DNA of 64,000 bases from Clostridia bacterium (GTDB lineage: Bacteria > Bacillota > Clostridia > Christensenellales > Aristaeellaceae): NCBI GenBank assembly GCA_017519405.1, contig JAFWSH010000005.1:124001-188000 (forward strand). The letters run 5' to 3'. Below the pieces are notes generated by a model, which had not been told where the DNA came from, did no database searches, and saw only the letters and a program-made list of their open reading frames with translations. The position numbers were made by a program, and so were the translations under genes. Position 1 is the stretch's first letter; every line of letters starts with the position of its first letter. Positions 56,846 through 64,000 of the stretch are shown piece by piece.

Positions 56846-58279
56846 TTGCGCAAACCGTCCCTGATCCGTTTTCTGGCCCTGTTCACCGCAGGGTTTTTCG
56901 CGCTGGCTGCCCTGCTGAGCTGGGTGCTCCGGGACGACTGGTCCCGCACCGTGGTCCTCACCGATTCCCCCTCCCGGGGCCAGGTGCTGGAGGAGCTGAC
57001 CCCCGGCCGGGCGCTCCGGCAGACCTTCACCGCCGGGATGGATGAGCTCACCTGCCTCTGGCTGGACGGCAGCGTGTGGAACGCCGCCCCCGGGGAGACG
57101 GTCTCCCTCACCCTCACCGGCGCCGACGGCGCTTTGCTCGCCGCCCTGCGCGTCCCGGCGGAGACCTTCGCCGGGGACACCCTGACCGCCGTGCCCCTCC
57201 CCCAGCCCGTGGCCGGGCACCGGGGGGAGTCCCTCACCCTGGCCCTCTCCGCCGGCGGTGGCCTGTCCTTCTGGGCCGGCACCGGGGTGAACACCGGGCG
57301 CTTCACGGTGGAGACCGGGGACTCCGGCGGCCTCACCCTGGACGGGGAGAGCCGCCCCGGGGCGCTGGTGATGCGCCAGCAGGGCGTCAACCGCCTCCGG
57401 GCCATGGCCTGGTTCTGGCCGGGGGCCCTGGCGCTCTGGGCCCTGCTCATGGGCACGTTCCTCCACGCGGCGCACTGCGAATCCAAGGGGAAATCCCACT
57501 TTCTCCTGCGCTGGCGGGACCTGTGGGGGCGCTACGGCTATCTGCTGCGGATGCTGGTGGCCCGGGACTTCCGGGTGAAGTACAAGGCCAGTGTCCTGGG
57601 AGTGCTCTGGTCCTTCCTGAACCCCCTGCTGATGACCGCCGTGTACTTCTTCGTCTTCAACACCCTCTTCCGCTCGGACATCCCCCACTTCCCCGCCTAC
57701 CTCATGAGCGGCATCATCGTCTTCAACTACTTCTCCGACGCCACCAACCTGGGGCTCCACGCCATCGTGGGCAACGCCTCCCTCATCGTGAAGGTGGCCA
57801 TGCCCCGGTTCATCTATCCCCTCTCCAAGGTGCTCTCCTCCGGGATCAACCTGGTGATCTCCCTGATCCCCCTGCTGGGGGTGATGCTCCTGTCGGGGAT
57901 CCCCCTGCGGCTCTCCATGCTGCTGCTGCCCTTCGCCCTGGCGCTGCTGGCGGTGTTCTGCACGGGCATGGCCCTGCTGCTCTCCGCCTCCATGGTTTTC
58001 TTCCGGGACACCCAGTTCCTCTGGGGACTGATGCTCACGGTGTGGAACTTCCTCACCCCCATCTTCTACCCGGAGTCCATCATCCCCGCCGCCCTGCGCA
58101 CCCTCTACCACTGCAACCCCCTGTACCAGCTGATCTACTTCCTGCGCTCCATCACCATCGGCGGCGTGGCCCCCACCCCCGTCACCTTCCTGTACTGCCT
58201 CATCGCCGCCTTCGGCACCCTGGGGGTGGGTGCCCTGGTGTTCAAAAAGACCCAGGACCGCTTCGTGCTCTATCTGTGA
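56846..58279 (+). CDS. ABC-2 type polysaccharide/polyol export permease with an extra extracellular domain
   Basis: Protein of about 477 aa. TTG at 56846 is preferred because GGGAGGGG sits seven bases upstream; ATG at 56816 overlapping the luxS stop is the alternative. Layout: one helix (about 8-28), a beta-rich exported domain of about 165 residues (ELTPGRALRQTFTAGMDELTCLWLDGS, VSLTLTGADGALLAAL), a second helix near 195-212, then a Wzm/TagG-type permease with DFRVKYKASVLGVLWSFLNPLLMTAVYFFVF and LTPIFYPESIIP. The permease half matches O-antigen/teichoic acid exporters. The usual ATPase gene is not next to it. The extra domain is unusual. Confidence 0.85.
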   Translation: MRKPSLIRFLALFTAGFFALAALLSWVLRDDWSRTVVLTDSPSRGQVLEELTPGRALRQTFTAGMDELTCLWLDGSVWNAAPGETVSLTLTGADGALLAALRVPAETFAGDTLTAVPLPQPVAGHRGESLTLALSAGGGLSFWAGTGVNTGRFTVETGDSGGLTLDGESRPGALVMRQQGVNRLRAMAWFWPGALALWALLMGTFLHAAHCESKGKSHFLLRWRDLWGRYGYLLRMLVARDFRVKYKASVLGVLWSFLNPLLMTAVYFFVFNTLFRSDIPHFPAYLMSGIIVFNYFSDATNLGLHAIVGNASLIVKVAMPRFIYPLSKVLSSGINLVISLIPLLGVMLLSGIPLRLSMLLLPFALALLAVFCTGMALLLSASMVFFRDTQFLWGLMLTVWNFLTPIFYPESIIPAALRTLYHCNPLYQLIYFLRSITIGGVAPTPVTFLYCLIAAFGTLGVGALVFKKTQDRFVLYL

Positions 58280-58292
58280 GGAGGCCTTGCCC

Positions 58293-59669
58293 GTGCGTCT
58301 CAAAAGGTTCCTGACCCTGGCCCTGCTGGCCCTGCTCCTGGTCACCGCCCCGGTGCCGCCCGCCACGGCCGCCCGCCTGGTGCGCACCACCTGCCTCCCG
58401 GCGGATCAGCTGGCCTCGGCGGAGGTGCGGCTTCCCGGCCCTGTCCGGCTCTCGGCGGAGGAGCAGGCCGCCATCCTCGCCGCCGGCAGCCTCGCCGCCC
58501 ACCCCATGCTGGACCAGGCCCTGTCGCTGCTGGAGGAGGGCAACCCCTTCCTGGTGCGCTACAACCTGATCACCGACAGCCGGGTGACGGCCCGGATGCC
58601 CTTCGGCGTGCCCTACCTCTTCGGCGGCCAGGCGGCGAACCACGTCTTCGCCAAGGAGCCGGACTATGTGGTGCAGCAGGCCGGCAGCAACAGCCCGGCC
58701 TACTACCGCAAGGGCACCTGGTACCTCTACGGCTTTGACTGTGTCGGCCTGGCGAAGTGGCTCTGGAAGCAGAATTACCAGACGGCCTGGCCCACAGTGG
58801 ACCTCCTGCTGGAGAGCCGCGCCCGCCAGCTCTGGAACAGCGCCGGCAAGCCCATGCCCGCCTGGGAGGAGCTCCCCGGCCTGCTGACCCCCGGGGACAT
58901 GCTGATCTACCGCCACCCCGGCACCCACGTGGTCTTCTACGCCGGCACCCTGCGGCAGTACGGCTATACGGAGGCGGAGGTGGACCCGGCCCTGGCCCCC
59001 TGGCTGGACTGGCCCCTGGTGATCCACTGCGGCACCAACGCCGGGGTGGCCCGGCGCTTCGCCTGGCTCATCGAAAACGGCCTGAGCAAATACCGCATCG
59101 CGGCGGACACCGACGGCGGCGTGGCGGTCTCCCTGCTGGGGGTGGACGCGGTGGAGGCCCCCTACCACATCCACCAGCAGAACCAGGACACGTCCTACTT
59201 CACCCTCCCCGACGGCACCTGGCTGACGGTGGTGCCCTGGAAAAACATCGACCGCTACGCCTGGTTCCCCCTGGGCAGCGAGGTGGCGCCGGACCGGCCG
59301 GTGCGCCGGGAGGAGCTCTTCGTCCTGCCCCTGGAGGAGGGCCTCGCCACCGTGGTGGAGAGCCCCCGGGGCGCCGTGCGGCTGGGCAGCTGCAGCGGCC
59401 GGGTGGAGAGCGCCGATTTCACCGGTGAAATCCTCCCCGGCGCTCAGCTGGCCCGGGTGGGTGAGGCGGCCTCCCTGCGCTGCTGTCTTCGGGGCACCGA
59501 CGCCGGCGGGGACGCCTGTCTGGTCTACCTGGACTGGGACGGCGACGCCCTCACCCTGCGCACGGACAGCCCGGCCCTCGCTCCCCTGGAGAAGGAGACC
59601 CTGGCCGCCGAGCTGGCGGAGGAGGACGGCGGCGCCACCCTCCGGGTCTTCCGCCTGGTGCAGGAGTAG
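58293..59669 (+). CDS. exported NlpC/P60-like protein
   Basis: Protein of 458 aa, GTG start after GAGGAGGCCTTGCCC. Signal peptide (LKRFLTLALLALLLVTAPVPPATA). The peptidase-like domain spans about residues 80-270: MPFGVPYLFGGQAANH, YGFDCVGLAKWLWKQ with the presumed catalytic Cys, LTPGDMLIYRHPGTHVVFYAG with the His, and WPLVIHCGTNAG. Order and spacing fit NlpC/P60 endopeptidases, which cut peptidoglycan stem peptides. The C-terminal ~190 residues are beta-rich with no recognised domain. It lies 13 bp after the permease stop, so the two are probably coexpressed and may serve wall-glycan export or remodelling. Confidence 0.8.
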   Translation: MRLKRFLTLALLALLLVTAPVPPATAARLVRTTCLPADQLASAEVRLPGPVRLSAEEQAAILAAGSLAAHPMLDQALSLLEEGNPFLVRYNLITDSRVTARMPFGVPYLFGGQAANHVFAKEPDYVVQQAGSNSPAYYRKGTWYLYGFDCVGLAKWLWKQNYQTAWPTVDLLLESRARQLWNSAGKPMPAWEELPGLLTPGDMLIYRHPGTHVVFYAGTLRQYGYTEAEVDPALAPWLDWPLVIHCGTNAGVARRFAWLIENGLSKYRIAADTDGGVAVSLLGVDAVEAPYHIHQQNQDTSYFTLPDGTWLTVVPWKNIDRYAWFPLGSEVAPDRPVRREELFVLPLEEGLATVVESPRGAVRLGSCSGRVESADFTGEILPGAQLARVGEAASLRCCLRGTDAGGDACLVYLDWDGDALTLRTDSPALAPLEKETLAAELAEEDGGATLRVFRLVQE

Positions 59670-59688
59670 CCCCGTTTCCGGCGCCGTG

Positions 59689-59717
59689 TTGCATTTTTCG
59701 GCGTACCGGCTTATAAT
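59689..59717 (+). promoter_or_regulatory. promoter of the 160-aa exported protein
   Basis: TTGCAT (59689-59694), 17-bp spacer, perfect TATAAT (59712-59717), 45 bp before the start. Confidence 0.75.
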
Positions 59718-59762
59718 GGCATCGCCCTTCGGGGCATCCCACAGGAAAAGGAGAGATGAACC

Positions 59763-60245
59763 ATGAAGAAGATTATCGCATTGCTGACCGTGCTGTGCCT
59801 GCTGTGCGCGGCCTGCTCCGCCATGGCCGACATGGGAACGCCCACCTGGGACGCCATGCCCGCCGCGGTGATGGAGGATGAGGATACCCACGTGGATGAG
59901 GCGGCGTTCCAGGGCGACTGGATGCCCAGCGCGGCCTTCCTGGGCACCGAGTACATTTCCCCGGAGGAGCTCCTCAACACCTACGGCTATGTGTTCACCC
60001 CCATCCGCATTGCCGACGGCAAGCTGATGATGGACTATCAGCAGGAGAACGGCGAGTTCGTGACCCTGGAAGCGCCCTATGTCTTCGAGGCCGGCCAGCT
60101 CCAGAGCGTGGAGGGCAGCGAGGATAACTTCGCCGTCGACCTGCTGGAGGACGGCACCATCGCCCTGGCCATCTTCCTGCCCGGCGAGGGGGACACGCTC
60201 CAGTGCCTGACCCTGTTCATGGTGCGCCCCACGGTGGTTGAATAA
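59763..60245 (+). CDS. small exported protein or lipoprotein, 160 aa
   Basis: N-terminal signal MKKIIALLTVLCLLCAACSAMAD. LCAAC could be a lipobox (Cys 18), or the protein may be cut after AMA. The mature part is acidic with GTEYISPEELLNTYG near residue 62, VTLEAPYVFEAGQLQ and AIFLPGEGDTLQCLTLFMVR at the end, probably a small beta-barrel-like domain. No family recognised. Has its own promoter and a strong terminator. Confidence 0.75.
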   Translation: MKKIIALLTVLCLLCAACSAMADMGTPTWDAMPAAVMEDEDTHVDEAAFQGDWMPSAAFLGTEYISPEELLNTYGYVFTPIRIADGKLMMDYQQENGEFVTLEAPYVFEAGQLQSVEGSEDNFAVDLLEDGTIALAIFLPGEGDTLQCLTLFMVRPTVVE

Positions 60246-60248
60246 CAA

Positions 60249-60330
60249 AAAACCGCAATGAAAGGCCGGGGCATCAACCGGCGGCCCTTCCGGGTCCCCG
60301 TGATGCTCCGGCTTTTCTTATGCGGTTTTC
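60249..60330 (+). terminator. large two-part terminator
   Basis: Outer stem AAAACCGCA (60249-60257) / TGCGGTTTT (60321-60329) encloses an inner stem GCCGGGGCATCA (60265-60276) / TGATGCTCCGGC (60301-60312) with one mismatch. T runs follow both stems. It may act in both directions between converging genes. Confidence 0.75.
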
Positions 60331-60366
60331 TTCATCCGGTCTCCCGGTCTCCCCGGAGGGATGCCG

Positions 60367-61245
60367 TTACTCCCCGATGGTGAAGATCGCGCAGCTGTAG
60401 CCCTCCAGGGGCGCTTCGATGATCTCCTTCACGGCCGCCTCGTCCGCGTTCACCACGGCGCTGTAGCCCTCGCCCTCCGCGTCCTTCAGCTCCGTGTAGC
60501 CGGCGATGAACGCCTCCCAGCCCTTGGGCTGCAGGACCTTGACCGCGCTGGTAACCGCCTGGAAGGCCAGGTCGTCCAGCGCGCCGTACTCCATCACCAG
60601 GAACTGGGCGCCATCCGCGTTGCCGTTGGCCACCATGCTGATCTTTCCGAAGTTGATGGCGCGGCTGAGGTAGGTCTCGCCGTAGGGCTCGTAATCGTTC
60701 TGCTTCAGGACATCCTCCGTCAGCACAAAGGAGTCCAGGTCCGGCATCTCATAGGGGCCGGCCACGCTGAAGCCGATCCGGACGGTTCCATCCTCCTCCT
60801 GCCGGTAGGAGACGAGTTCGGTTTCCTTCCCGGCCATCTGCGCGGCGGAGATGTAGCCGTTGAACAGCGCGGTGTTGACGCCCTGGGCGGACACGGCGGC
60901 GTTCATGACGATCTGGGCCATGGCCACGCCCATGTAATCCGAGGGCGCCAGGGTGACGGTGAGGAAGTCCCCCTCCTGGACGAACTGCCAGACGGCGGAT
61001 TCCACAAACTCGCTCTCAGAGGTCTGGGTGATGGTGATCCCGTTGTCCTCCAGGGCCGCTTCCAGGGTCACGCCCTCGAAGTACTGGGCATACATGTCCC
61101 TGCTCTGGTTGAAGTTGGAGCCCTCTGCCGTCAGCGCGTCGTAGACAGCCCGGAGCTGGTCGGAAGGCTCGGCCAGGGCGGTCCAGGACACCGTCAGAAT
61201 CAGGGCCATCACAACCAGGGCCAGGCGCAGCGTCAGCTTCTTCAT
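60367..61245 (-). CDS. exported protein of unknown function, 292 aa
   Basis: Signal peptide MKKLTLRLALVVMALILTVSWTALAEP. The mature protein starts SDQLRAVYDALTAEGSNFNQSRD and has acidic, soluble character; KVLQPKGWEAFIAGYTELKDAEGEGYSAVVN lies near residue 240. No catalytic motif, repeat or anchor is recognised. The ribosome site is GAGAGGGAACTGAAGC. A palindromic operator candidate lies about 130 bp upstream. Confidence 0.75.
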   Translation of the reverse strand: MKKLTLRLALVVMALILTVSWTALAEPSDQLRAVYDALTAEGSNFNQSRDMYAQYFEGVTLEAALEDNGITITQTSESEFVESAVWQFVQEGDFLTVTLAPSDYMGVAMAQIVMNAAVSAQGVNTALFNGYISAAQMAGKETELVSYRQEEDGTVRIGFSVAGPYEMPDLDSFVLTEDVLKQNDYEPYGETYLSRAINFGKISMVANGNADGAQFLVMEYGALDDLAFQAVTSAVKVLQPKGWEAFIAGYTELKDAEGEGYSAVVNADEAAVKEIIEAPLEGYSCAIFTIGE

Positions 61246-61372
61246 GCTTCAGTTCCCTCTCTTCAAGATCTAACGCATTTTGTATAATTCCCGTGCGTTG
61301 TCGTCCAGGTGGCTGCTCCGAATATCTGTGATCTTTCTGTTCCACTGCCTCTACCGCCTCCGGTTATCATTT

Positions 61373-61391
61373 TGTTATCAGGGTGATAACA
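61373..61391. promoter_or_regulatory. inverted-repeat operator candidate
   Basis: Perfect arms TGTTATCA and TGATAACA separated by GGG, with a further half-site GGTTATCA at 61362-61369. It sits in the 226-bp gap before the 292-aa exported protein gene, which holds no gene. Confidence 0.4.
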
Positions 61392-61471
61392 GGGGGCTGG
61401 CTGCTGTGGCGGATAGGGTTATTCCGCAGGGATATTATACTGCAAATCGGTGGCGGCGGCAAGGGGTACGA

Positions 61472-62491
61472 TTAATCCTCATCCTCGTAGTACCCCAGTT
61501 CGTCCTCGTACCAATCGTGCTCTGTTGGGCCGATATCCGTAAAGGCTGACTCATCAGCAAAGGCAACCGTATCCACGTTGATCTGTACAAGCCATCTGCC
61601 GTCCGGACATTTGCCAATCAACCACAGCCGGGTGCTGCTTTCATCTGTTTCGATATCAACATCAGGAAAAACACTGTCCAGGTTTTCGAAAACATCCCAG
61701 TTATATGACGGGAAGGAACAAACAACGTATTCCGTCTCTTCTCCAAAGACAAGATCCTCGGTGTGATACCAGCCCTGCAGACCGGTCTCAGGCGAGCCAA
61801 TTTGCAGGCAGGTCCAGCCATCGGTCTGTTCAATGACTGTGCCGGCAACGCGCAGGGGGCAAGCTGCAATCGGTTCGCCATCCGGAGCATCATACAGGAT
61901 CGCGCCTTCAACATGGACACAGGCCCAGCCGTCCGGATCAAGAATCGGATTGAATACACCTGTATATGGCGGAAGAAGCTCCAAATTGACATCCTCCAGC
62001 GCCAGTGAGACCCGCAGGCTGCCATAGTGGAAATCATCATTGTTGTCGCGATGAAAAATGCAGGTCTCTACAATATAGGGGACATCCTGGCGGAGAAAGC
62101 AGCCATCCAGCTCTCCGAGATACCAAGCCCCTGTCTCATCAGGAACAAGATAAAAGGAAACAAACAGTTCTTCCTCATCCAAATCATATCCCAACTCGAT
62201 CCATTCATCATTGGAATGATAATCGTTCATCCAAATGGGCAGCGCCATCCACGGCGAAGACTGCAGGATCCATGATTCATCCGCTGCTTGATGCGCAACC
62301 CGGATGCAGCGCTGGCCTTCATCGTTTTCTACGACGGCTGCTTTGACTCTATAGGCTTCCATCAGGTCTTGCGTTTTCTCTTCTGCGGTGATCTGCAGAA
62401 TCGTCTCAGAATTCTCCGCCTTCGATAGATTGAAGCACAACATGAGACACAGCATCATCACCCAAACCAGCATCAGGCGTTTCATGGTCAT
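61472..62491 (-). CDS. exported protein with a bacterial SH3-like domain
   Basis: Protein of 339 aa. Signal peptide MTMKRLMLVWVMMLCLMLCFNLSKA. After an N-terminal domain of unknown fold, residues about 185-250 look like an SH3_3 domain: GWACVHVEGAILYDAPDGEPIAA, VIEQTDGWTCLQIG, GLQGWYHTEDLVF. Such domains usually bind cell-wall peptides. The end is strongly acidic (EHDWYEDELGYYEDED). Either ATG at 62491 or 62485 can serve AGGAGGAGCG. GC is clearly lower than in the main part of the window. Confidence 0.75.
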   Translation of the reverse strand: MTMKRLMLVWVMMLCLMLCFNLSKAENSETILQITAEEKTQDLMEAYRVKAAVVENDEGQRCIRVAHQAADESWILQSSPWMALPIWMNDYHSNDEWIELGYDLDEEELFVSFYLVPDETGAWYLGELDGCFLRQDVPYIVETCIFHRDNNDDFHYGSLRVSLALEDVNLELLPPYTGVFNPILDPDGWACVHVEGAILYDAPDGEPIAACPLRVAGTVIEQTDGWTCLQIGSPETGLQGWYHTEDLVFGEETEYVVCSFPSYNWDVFENLDSVFPDVDIETDESSTRLWLIGKCPDGRWLVQINVDTVAFADESAFTDIGPTEHDWYEDELGYYEDED

Positions 62492-62566
62492 CGCTCCTCC
62501 TGTACAGCATGATTGAGCAGTATGTCTTTGATCAGGCTGCTTTGCCTGACTGATTGGGCATGGCGC

Positions 62567-63175
62567 TCAATTCGACTTGTCTTGACCGGCCAATGTAATG
62601 TTGCGAAGCCGTAAACCGATGACCTCTTCCTCATCCCATTTATGCAAAAGCACCATTGCATCAGCATCGCGATCGTACCAATAAAGGCAGCAAGGAGTCC
62701 ACAGATTTACATTCAGTTCAAGGTAAACAAATGTCTGGTTTCCTGTTTCGATCAAGCGAATAGGGAACATGTCATGTTCCAGCTCGGCTATATGCTGGAA
62801 AACCCTTGCATGTGTTTCGCTCACAGGCACCTGATTCCCTGCCTCATCCTTCAGAGCCATATGGTCAAGTCGGTTCAGAACCTTGTTTCTATCCCTGTCA
62901 ATGTATGATTCAAAACAACCATTTGGAATCGTGTAGAATGTGGCTGGATCAGGCTCAAACGGCTCTGATAAGCAGATGCGGTCACCACTGGCAAGCGAAT
63001 AATACCTCGTTTCAGATTCTTCTCGGTTGCTCATGATTGATTTGCCAGCGATGACGATGACATCGACAATACCTTCCTTTTCCACATCGAATTGATCGTA
63101 ATGATATCCCCTTGTGCAGCCTGTCATTGAAAGCGCCATGAGTACTATACATAACAACAACGCGATTCGTTTCAT
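62567..63175 (-). CDS. lipoprotein of unknown function, 202 aa
   Basis: The start is the ATG at 63175 (MKRIALLLCIVLMALSMTGC) after GGAGATTGCAAAA; earlier in-frame ATGs lack a ribosome site. The lipobox SMTGC gives lipidated Cys 20. The mature protein has FDVEKEGIVDVIVIAGKSIMSNREESETRYY, SFTIP-type strands (ATFYTIPNGCFESYI), VYLELNVNLWTPCCLYWYDRDADAMVLL. No family recognised. Lower GC; second of four consecutive minus-strand exported protein genes. Confidence 0.75.
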   Translation of the reverse strand: MKRIALLLCIVLMALSMTGCTRGYHYDQFDVEKEGIVDVIVIAGKSIMSNREESETRYYSLASGDRICLSEPFEPDPATFYTIPNGCFESYIDRDRNKVLNRLDHMALKDEAGNQVPVSETHARVFQHIAELEHDMFPIRLIETGNQTFVYLELNVNLWTPCCLYWYDRDADAMVLLHKWDEEEVIGLRLRNITLAGQDKSN

Positions 63176-63246
63176 TTTTGCAATCTCCATATTAGTCAGC
63201 AATGAAATCAGCACCATGCATTTACGACGCATAAAAGGCTCCTCCG

Positions 63247-63684
63247 TCAATAGTGGGCTTCATAATAGAAAAAATGGTTTCCGAGAGGCTCCACGTAATA
63301 TCGCTTATTGCTTTCAGAAAAAGGTGGCACATATATAAAACCCGGTCCTTGATGCTGCAATTCTTCACGTGATCCCAGAGAGACATTGACTGCGAAAAGA
63401 TCATCCGAATCAGAATAGAATATGCCGTAATAGCTTGTGCCGGATCCGAAGCCAATGCCGCCGCAAAGCATGTTGATGCACCGCTCTTCTGCCTCAATTC
63501 GTTCGATTCCGTTGATTTCCGAAAGAGCCTCCCAATCTCCGGTTTCAGAAGCTCTGCGGAAAGCTCCTGCGTTTTCCCTATACAGGCTTACAATGCTCTC
63601 TCGGTTGGTTAATCCTCTGCATGAAGTCAGGCAGAAAATGCAGGCAGCCATCATAAAGGGGAACAGCAGAAATCTATGTCTCAT
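63247..63684 (-). CDS. lipoprotein of unknown function, 145 aa
   Basis: Signal peptide MRHRFLLFPFMMAACIFCLTSC with lipobox LTSC (Cys 22). The mature part reads RENAGAFRRASETGDWEALSEINGIERI, then CINMLCGGIGFGSGTSYYGIFYSDSDDLFAV and a Tyr-rich end (KRYYVEPLGNHFFYYE). The pattern of a short helical part followed by a strand-rich part with YGIFYS resembles other small Firmicutes lipoproteins of unknown role. It lies just after the DUF5412-like gene on the same strand. Confidence 0.72.
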   Translation of the reverse strand: MRHRFLLFPFMMAACIFCLTSCRGLTNRESIVSLYRENAGAFRRASETGDWEALSEINGIERIEAEERCINMLCGGIGFGSGTSYYGIFYSDSDDLFAVNVSLGSREELQHQGPGFIYVPPFSESNKRYYVEPLGNHFFYYEAHY

Positions 63685-63703
63685 GATTCACTCCCCCTGG
63701 AAA

Positions 63704-64000
63704 CTAACGATAATCAAATGACTCATAGTACTCTGTATGGATATTCAGCGTGATGTCATTGATCTGCACATGTTCATCGTCCAACCAGCTAATGGAATTC
63801 GGCTCATATTCATGATAATGAAAGTAAACATTCCTCTCGTGTCCAGTGGCGATTTCCACTACAGAAATAGTTGTGGACCAGTCCACGGTCGCACCGCCGT
63901 CATTTCGATAGACATTCATTTTGTATGCTCCGTCCGGTGAGGGGATGGATCGGGTCAGAAGCTCTCTGGGCCTGCCGCGCTGGCTGAAGCACCCGCTGAC
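63704..64000 (-). CDS. DUF5412-like protein, partial
   Basis: The last 98 codons of a gene whose start is beyond the right edge. The visible part opens VSGCFSQRG, possibly a lipobox region, then SIPSPDGAYKMNVYRNDGGATVDWSTTISVVEI, followed by NVYFHYHEYEPNSISWLDDEHVQIND and LNIHTEYYESFDYR. The SPDG..YRNDGGAT.D pattern and the closing strands match the DUF5412 family of Firmicutes lipoproteins. Function unknown. Confidence 0.72.
   Translation of the reverse strand, partial: VSGCFSQRGRPRELLTRSIPSPDGAYKMNVYRNDGGATVDWSTTISVVEIATGHERNVYFHYHEYEPNSISWLDDEHVQINDITLNIHTEYYESFDYR

Overview
The window is GC-rich, densely coded DNA from a Gram-positive, low-redundancy chromosome. It most likely comes from a Clostridia-class Bacillota, probably a gut Oscillospiraceae/Christensenellales-type organism. 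Markers are mutS2, DegV, a UPF0340 (YwlG) protein, the yicC-remA-gmk-rpoZ-coaBC block, a Re-citrate-synthase-like enzyme, a SpoIIE-type phosphatase and AGGAGG ribosome binding sites almost everywhere. Promoters close to TTGACA-17-TATAAT can be read in front of many units. GC content is visibly lower in the last ~2.7 kb. The species cannot be named from the sequence alone.

Layout. 1-2.5 kb: minus-strand envelope operon (phosphodiester glycosidase, small membrane protein, Cthe_2159-like beta-helix protein cut by the window edge). 2.7-6.1 kb: mutS2 and a DegV protein. 6.2-8.4 kb: minus-strand NYN-domain protein with two small exported or anchored proteins. 8.5-10.4 kb: two glycosyltransferases. 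10.6-13.3 kb: aminotransferase and Re-citrate-synthase-like enzyme. 13.6-16.4 kb: six-repeat peptidoglycan-binding lipoprotein and two small DUF proteins. 16.6-24.4 kb: a complete radical-SAM RiPP cluster. 24.7-27.5 kb: SpoIIE-type phosphatase, YgjV-like protein and an unknown. 27.6-29.3 kb: ISL3 transposase remnant and an ADP-ribosylglycohydrolase, bounded by tRNA-Arg(CCG). 29.5-33.7 kb: DUF2974 hydrolase, UPF0340, gluQ, murC. 33.7-38.6 kb: minus-strand exported protein, esterase, acetyltransferases and a GNAT-methyltransferase fusion. 38.8-40.9 kb: Sir2 and pyrimidine-nucleoside phosphorylase. 40.9-42.6 kb: SirTM and macrodomain pair. 42.7-45.9 kb: coaBC-rpoZ-gmk-remA-yicC block. 46-47.5 kb: a frameshifted gene and an exported protein. 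47.6-54.4 kb: two large GH94-type phosphorylases, a leucine-rich-repeat protein and a scrap of a third phosphorylase. 54.8-60.2 kb: MATE pump, luxS, polysaccharide-type ABC permease, NlpC/P60-like protein, small exported protein. 60.4-64 kb: minus-strand exported proteins and lipoproteins.

The most interesting unit is the RiPP cluster. Two Nif11-type leader precursors flank a SPASM radical-SAM maturase, followed by a membrane-fusion protein, a C39 peptidase-ABC exporter and a second NHLP-type ABC protein. Both precursors end their leaders in a Gly-Gly site and share a core motif (WxG, APDGHEM, three aligned cysteines). This fits a pathway of leader-guided radical modification, C39 cleavage and export. 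The second is the macrodomain-SirTM pair, a reversible protein ADP-ribosylation module seen here without the lipoylated carrier genes that accompany it in pathogens. Other points of note are the GNAT-methyltransferase fusion, the duplicated phosphorylase tail beside the LRR gene, and a gene broken by two homopolymer indels.
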